This document shows, one piece after another, positions 7,001 to 7,715 of a stretch of DNA of 7,715 bases. This DNA is from Treponema sp. (GTDB lineage Bacteria; Spirochaetota; Spirochaetia; Treponematales; Breznakiellaceae): contig WRAL01000059.1 of NCBI GenBank assembly GCA_009780285.1, forward strand, positions 1 through 7,715. The letters are read 5' to 3'. Position numbers and translations under genes: made by a program. Positions within the stretch are counted from its first letter, which is position 1. Every line of letters starts with the position of its first letter. The notes under the pieces were generated by a model that did not search any database, was not told the DNA's origin, and worked only from the letters and a program-made list of their open reading frames with translations.

Positions 7001-7318
7001 GTGCAGGGTCATGTCCCCGCTCACCGAGTCGGTCTCGGGCTTGAACGCGCCGCTTTCGTCGATTCCGTCAAGATCGGCGCTCCTGTACCAGTCCTTCAGC
7101 TTGTAGCCCTCATACGTGGGCTTCTCGAAAGCCTTAAGCCTTTCGCCGGCCGGTACCTTCTGCGGCGCGACTTCGCTGCCGCCGTAGGTCTCGAAAGACA
7201 CGTTGTACTCGGTCGGCCTGGGGCCGGTCTTGTCCTCGGTGTCGCAGGACGCGAGCGCGCCCGAGACGATCGCGGCGACCGCGATCAGCCCGAAAAATTT
7301 GAACTTGTTTTTACGCAT
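4031..7318 (-). CDS. Large secreted lipoprotein: InlB B-type repeats plus C-terminal beta-propeller repeats
   Basis: A 1095-aa predicted cell-envelope lipoprotein, not recognised as a named protein. The N-terminus MRKNKFKFFG, a hydrophobic stretch and the lipobox LASC put the lipidated cysteine at residue 25, with Asp at +2. Residues ~36-750 hold nine divergent repeats of ~70-80 aa of the Listeria-Bacteroides/InlB B (Flg_new) type, each starting with a (V)TF-type strand, often followed by NGG, carrying a GW-Y turn in the middle and ending in a LxAxW motif. Residues ~755-1085 hold seven repeats with VAxGxGxWVAVGDGGRI and ARSNDGxxW signatures, as in YCF48/BNR-like propellers. These folds mediate surface display and binding of proteins or glycans; the ligand is unknown. 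I start at ATG 7318 because AAGGAG lies 10 bases upstream and the signal peptide begins there; the in-frame ATG at 7354 would add a hydrophilic, charged 12-residue leader (GGQRKKRSDPK). It is transcribed alone, convergent to the helicase operon. Confidence 0.88.
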   Translation of the reverse strand: MRKNKFKFFGLIAVAAIVSGALASCDTEDKTGPRPTEYNVSFETYGGSEVAPQKVPAGERLKAFEKPTYEGYKLKDWYRSADLDGIDESGAFKPETDSVSGDMTLHAKWVSDEDASNPAAEHLVIFQLNGGSMDAGTFRSVAHGTPIGGLPTPILTNFTFDGWYTGNPTAGDFKGDLITAAHPVTGPLTLYAWWANSGSAPPGPGGEDNVWRVTFNASPGAINGQASIVSQVEKGKTIAFFPDARLEGYTLGAAWYTQAGSGGDPYTTSDPINGDITLHARWTAIPGGGLGGSGPWTVFFILQAPGTAPSMQTIDNNGYATRPESPTWPGNDFIGWYLADASEPFNFEATTITGNTFIYAQWEPEAQLEQRTVTFHLNSDYASFWGTSDKTVERNLTEGTSLSGALMPAVTDPPSHAFLEWNTQADGLGTVFTNGTIVDVDIQVYGKWQPKPQTVTFNLMQGSGEAPTQNPLWGTQATRPAEDPTRDDHDFDDWYADPSSGDVFDFGSLITEPTTIWARWTPVIQQQLWTVNYVLNNPSGTPPLSEQVANDEYATRPEDPTWDTYTFAGWFWPSDAPEPFDFEGTPIRGNITLLAKWHPRRSVTFDPNGGAISGQPPGSFIRLVPHGTAIGEFPGVTRSGHTQNTVGWLRDGQPVGPDYLVNTDITITAQWTQNWKLTLDLTGGGTVAGGTARELYPFTDAARGFMQGRIIGALSGAAGRPGFTFHEWRYGHSPFNPNTSYPNNATLEAFWRPASDGRVWEQRGDEGNPFNAVAFGGGLWVAVGDGNRIMWSDNDGANWHNANLSGLNLGNIYAVAFGGISGRNGFVAGGSAGTFARSNDGKVWTALPNGNSFSTEIRGIAWAPGGGDAAPGGWIAVGNNGRIMRADTAFGTTSGFTHIPTSGLSVTLNAVAVNGSTLVAVGNGGRMTISTTGGLNWTAIPNTGNASNQSQFGDSDIMGVAYGGGQWVAVGDGGKIARSNNGSSGSWSLATTSNSGFGTSRIRSVATTGAGGNNNWVAVGVGGRIAVGSAGNNWQAVPVGAGDSYSGNWYWRNAQTGFASGQTVRGVAFGNGIYMAVGDGGRRVKSMKLSDVLRY
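4050..5050 (-). other. Seven-repeat propeller domain within the lipoprotein
   Basis: Going from 5050 to about 4050, seven segments share the plan 'W-x(n)-hydrophobic-VAxGxGxWVAVGxxGRI-xxSxDG-xxW'. Clear cores are WVAVGDGNRIMWSDNDGANW, FVAGGSAGTFARSNDGKVW, WIAVGNNGRI, LVAVGNGGRM, WVAVGDGGKIARSNNG, WVAVGVGGRI and YMAVGDGGRR. Seven units match a closed seven-bladed beta-propeller. The nucleotide sequences of the blades have diverged, so recent duplication is not evident. Confidence 0.75.
5060..7208 (-). other. Nine InlB B-type (Flg_new) beta repeats within the lipoprotein
   Basis: Approximate repeat limits, in transcription order: 7208-6993, 6957-6735, 6693-6465, 6436-6228, 6209-5967, 5964-5750, 5737-5521, 5518-5297 and 5294-5060. 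Each opens with a strand such as YNVSFETYGG, RTVTFHLN or RSVTFDPNGG and closes with LHAKW, LYAWW, LHARW, YAQW, VYGKW, WARW, LLAKW, ITAQW or LEAFW. A central GW-Y/DWY-type turn is present in most. The ninth is the most divergent and lacks the usual Y/F-GxxF core. Confidence 0.75.
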
Positions 7319-7328
7319 TTTTGGATCG

Positions 7329-7334
7329 CTCCTT
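7329..7334 (-). promoter_or_regulatory. Shine-Dalgarno AAGGAG for the lipoprotein gene
   Basis: On the - strand AAGGAG sits at the end of a run of eight A, 10 bases before the ATG at 7318. It supports that start over the in-frame ATG at 7354, which has no comparable site. Confidence 0.75.
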
Positions 7335-7452
7335 TTTTTTCGCTGTCCGCCCATACGGACGGCTCTCCAGCATGAAACGACGATTTTGGCAATTGCGCCT
7401 CGGCGGCAAGGCTCGACGCGGATAGCGGGGGGAAAGCCGTAAGAGGAACGCG

Positions 7453-7482
7453 ATTATATACGATCATTTTCGTGTTTCTGAA
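7453..7482 (-). promoter_or_regulatory. Sigma70-like promoter for the lipoprotein gene
   Basis: On the - strand a perfect TATAAT (7458-7453) is preceded, after an 18-base spacer, by TTCAGA (7482-7477), 4 of 6 to TTGACA. This AT-rich island stands out in GC-rich surroundings. Transcription would begin near 7446, giving a leader of about 128 bases. Between 7319 and 7446 the leader contains one short hairpin (GTCCG 7345-7349 with CGGAC 7356-7360) and no recognisable riboswitch. I see no gene in 7319-7603. Confidence 0.6.
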
Positions 7483-7489
7483 CGAAAAT
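7466..7489. promoter_or_regulatory. Candidate operator: 8-8-8 inverted repeat over the -35 box
   Basis: ATTTTCGT (7466-7473) and ACGAAAAT (7482-7489) are perfect inverted arms with an 8-base gap. The gap and the inner edge of one arm cover the proposed -35 hexamer (7477-7482). Length, symmetry and position fit a dimeric helix-turn-helix repressor site. The regulator is not identifiable here. Confidence 0.5.
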
Positions 7490-7603
7490 ATCAAGGGCAA
7501 AAGCGGCAAAAAATAGTTTTCCTTATGGAATTTCGCCTCGTCGAGCGGGGCCTCGCGACTTGGAAGAAGATTCGGCCAGGGGCGAAGGGAAACCGCGCGG
7601 AAC

Positions 7604-7715
7604 TCGTTTTGGAAGAAGAGTCAACCACGGAGTACGCGGGGAGGAAGCCGGGCGGTTTTTCCTCTCCCAACTCCGTGTAACTCCGTGGTTAAAAATTCCT
7701 CGATCCGGAAGAAGA
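7604..7715 (+). repeat. Dispersed palindromic 'accacggag' repeat, copy B (cut by window end)
   Basis: The + strand at 7611-7715 matches the reverse complement of copy A. Perfect 11-bp arms AACCACGGAGT (7623-7633) and ACTCCGTGGTT (7680-7690) enclose a shorter stem, GAGGAA (7641-7646) with TTCCTC (7659-7664). A direct repeat ACTCCGTG-TA-ACTCCGTG (7670-7687) offers two pairing registers. The sequence ends at GGAAGAAGA, exactly where a next unit would begin, so more units may follow outside the window. A lone GGAAGAAGA at 7562-7570 may be a decayed edge of another unit. Confidence 0.85.

Noticed and set aside
7285..7509. Small - strand open frame (74 codons) upstream of the lipoprotein
   Set aside because: Its start lies upstream of the predicted promoter, it has no good RBS, and it overlaps the lipoprotein start in another frame.
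7525..7680. Possible 51-codon + strand frame running into repeat copy B
   Set aside because: It has no Shine-Dalgarno and its second half is repeat sequence that ends at the repeat's internal TAA; no recognisable protein.

Overview
The window is GC-rich, roughly 60 percent or more by eye. It looks like a bacterial chromosome segment, most plausibly from a spirochaete of the Treponema group. The reasons are an XPB-type helicase (XPB occurs in treponemes and in some actinobacteria), a large lipoprotein built from Listeria-Bacteroides (InlB B-type) repeats followed by WVAVG/GRI propeller repeats, and scattered 'accacggag' intergenic repeats. The taxonomic call is an inference from gene content, not from a marker gene.

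Left half, + strand (2-3769): three tightly packed genes that look like one operon. First is the C-terminal half of an XPB/ERCC3-like DNA helicase (DEVH box, RED motif and motif VI visible; its 5' end lies outside the window). Overlapping its last 11 bases is a 708-aa helicase-associated protein with a PF13625-like central region, the family that also sits next to XPB in mycobacteria. After a 20-base gap with an AGGAGG Shine-Dalgarno comes a 265-aa NYN-domain predicted nuclease with a C-terminal OST-HTH/LOTUS-like domain. The set suggests a helicase, an accessory factor and an RNA- or nucleic-acid-processing nuclease working together. The end of the helicase gene carries a perfect 18-bp tandem duplication that supplies, and can fold over, the next gene's ribosome binding site. 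A related 15-bp tandem repeat lies in a linker of the second gene.

Convergent boundary (3770-4030): no gene. It holds a palindromic dispersed repeat with the 'accacggag' signature (about 3788-3930), a strong bidirectional intrinsic terminator (3949-3990) and a second GC-rich hairpin (3997-4023).

Right half, - strand (7318-4031): one 1095-aa secreted lipoprotein. It has a lipobox signal peptide, nine divergent InlB-B/Flg_new-type beta repeats and seven C-terminal repeats that probably form a seven-bladed beta-propeller. Upstream lie a good Shine-Dalgarno, a sigma70-like promoter with a perfect TATAAT, and an 8-8-8 inverted repeat over the -35 box that looks like an operator. Beyond that, a second copy of the dispersed repeat, in inverted orientation, runs off the right edge (7604-7715). 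The lipoprotein gene and its promoter are therefore bracketed by inverted copies of the same repeat.
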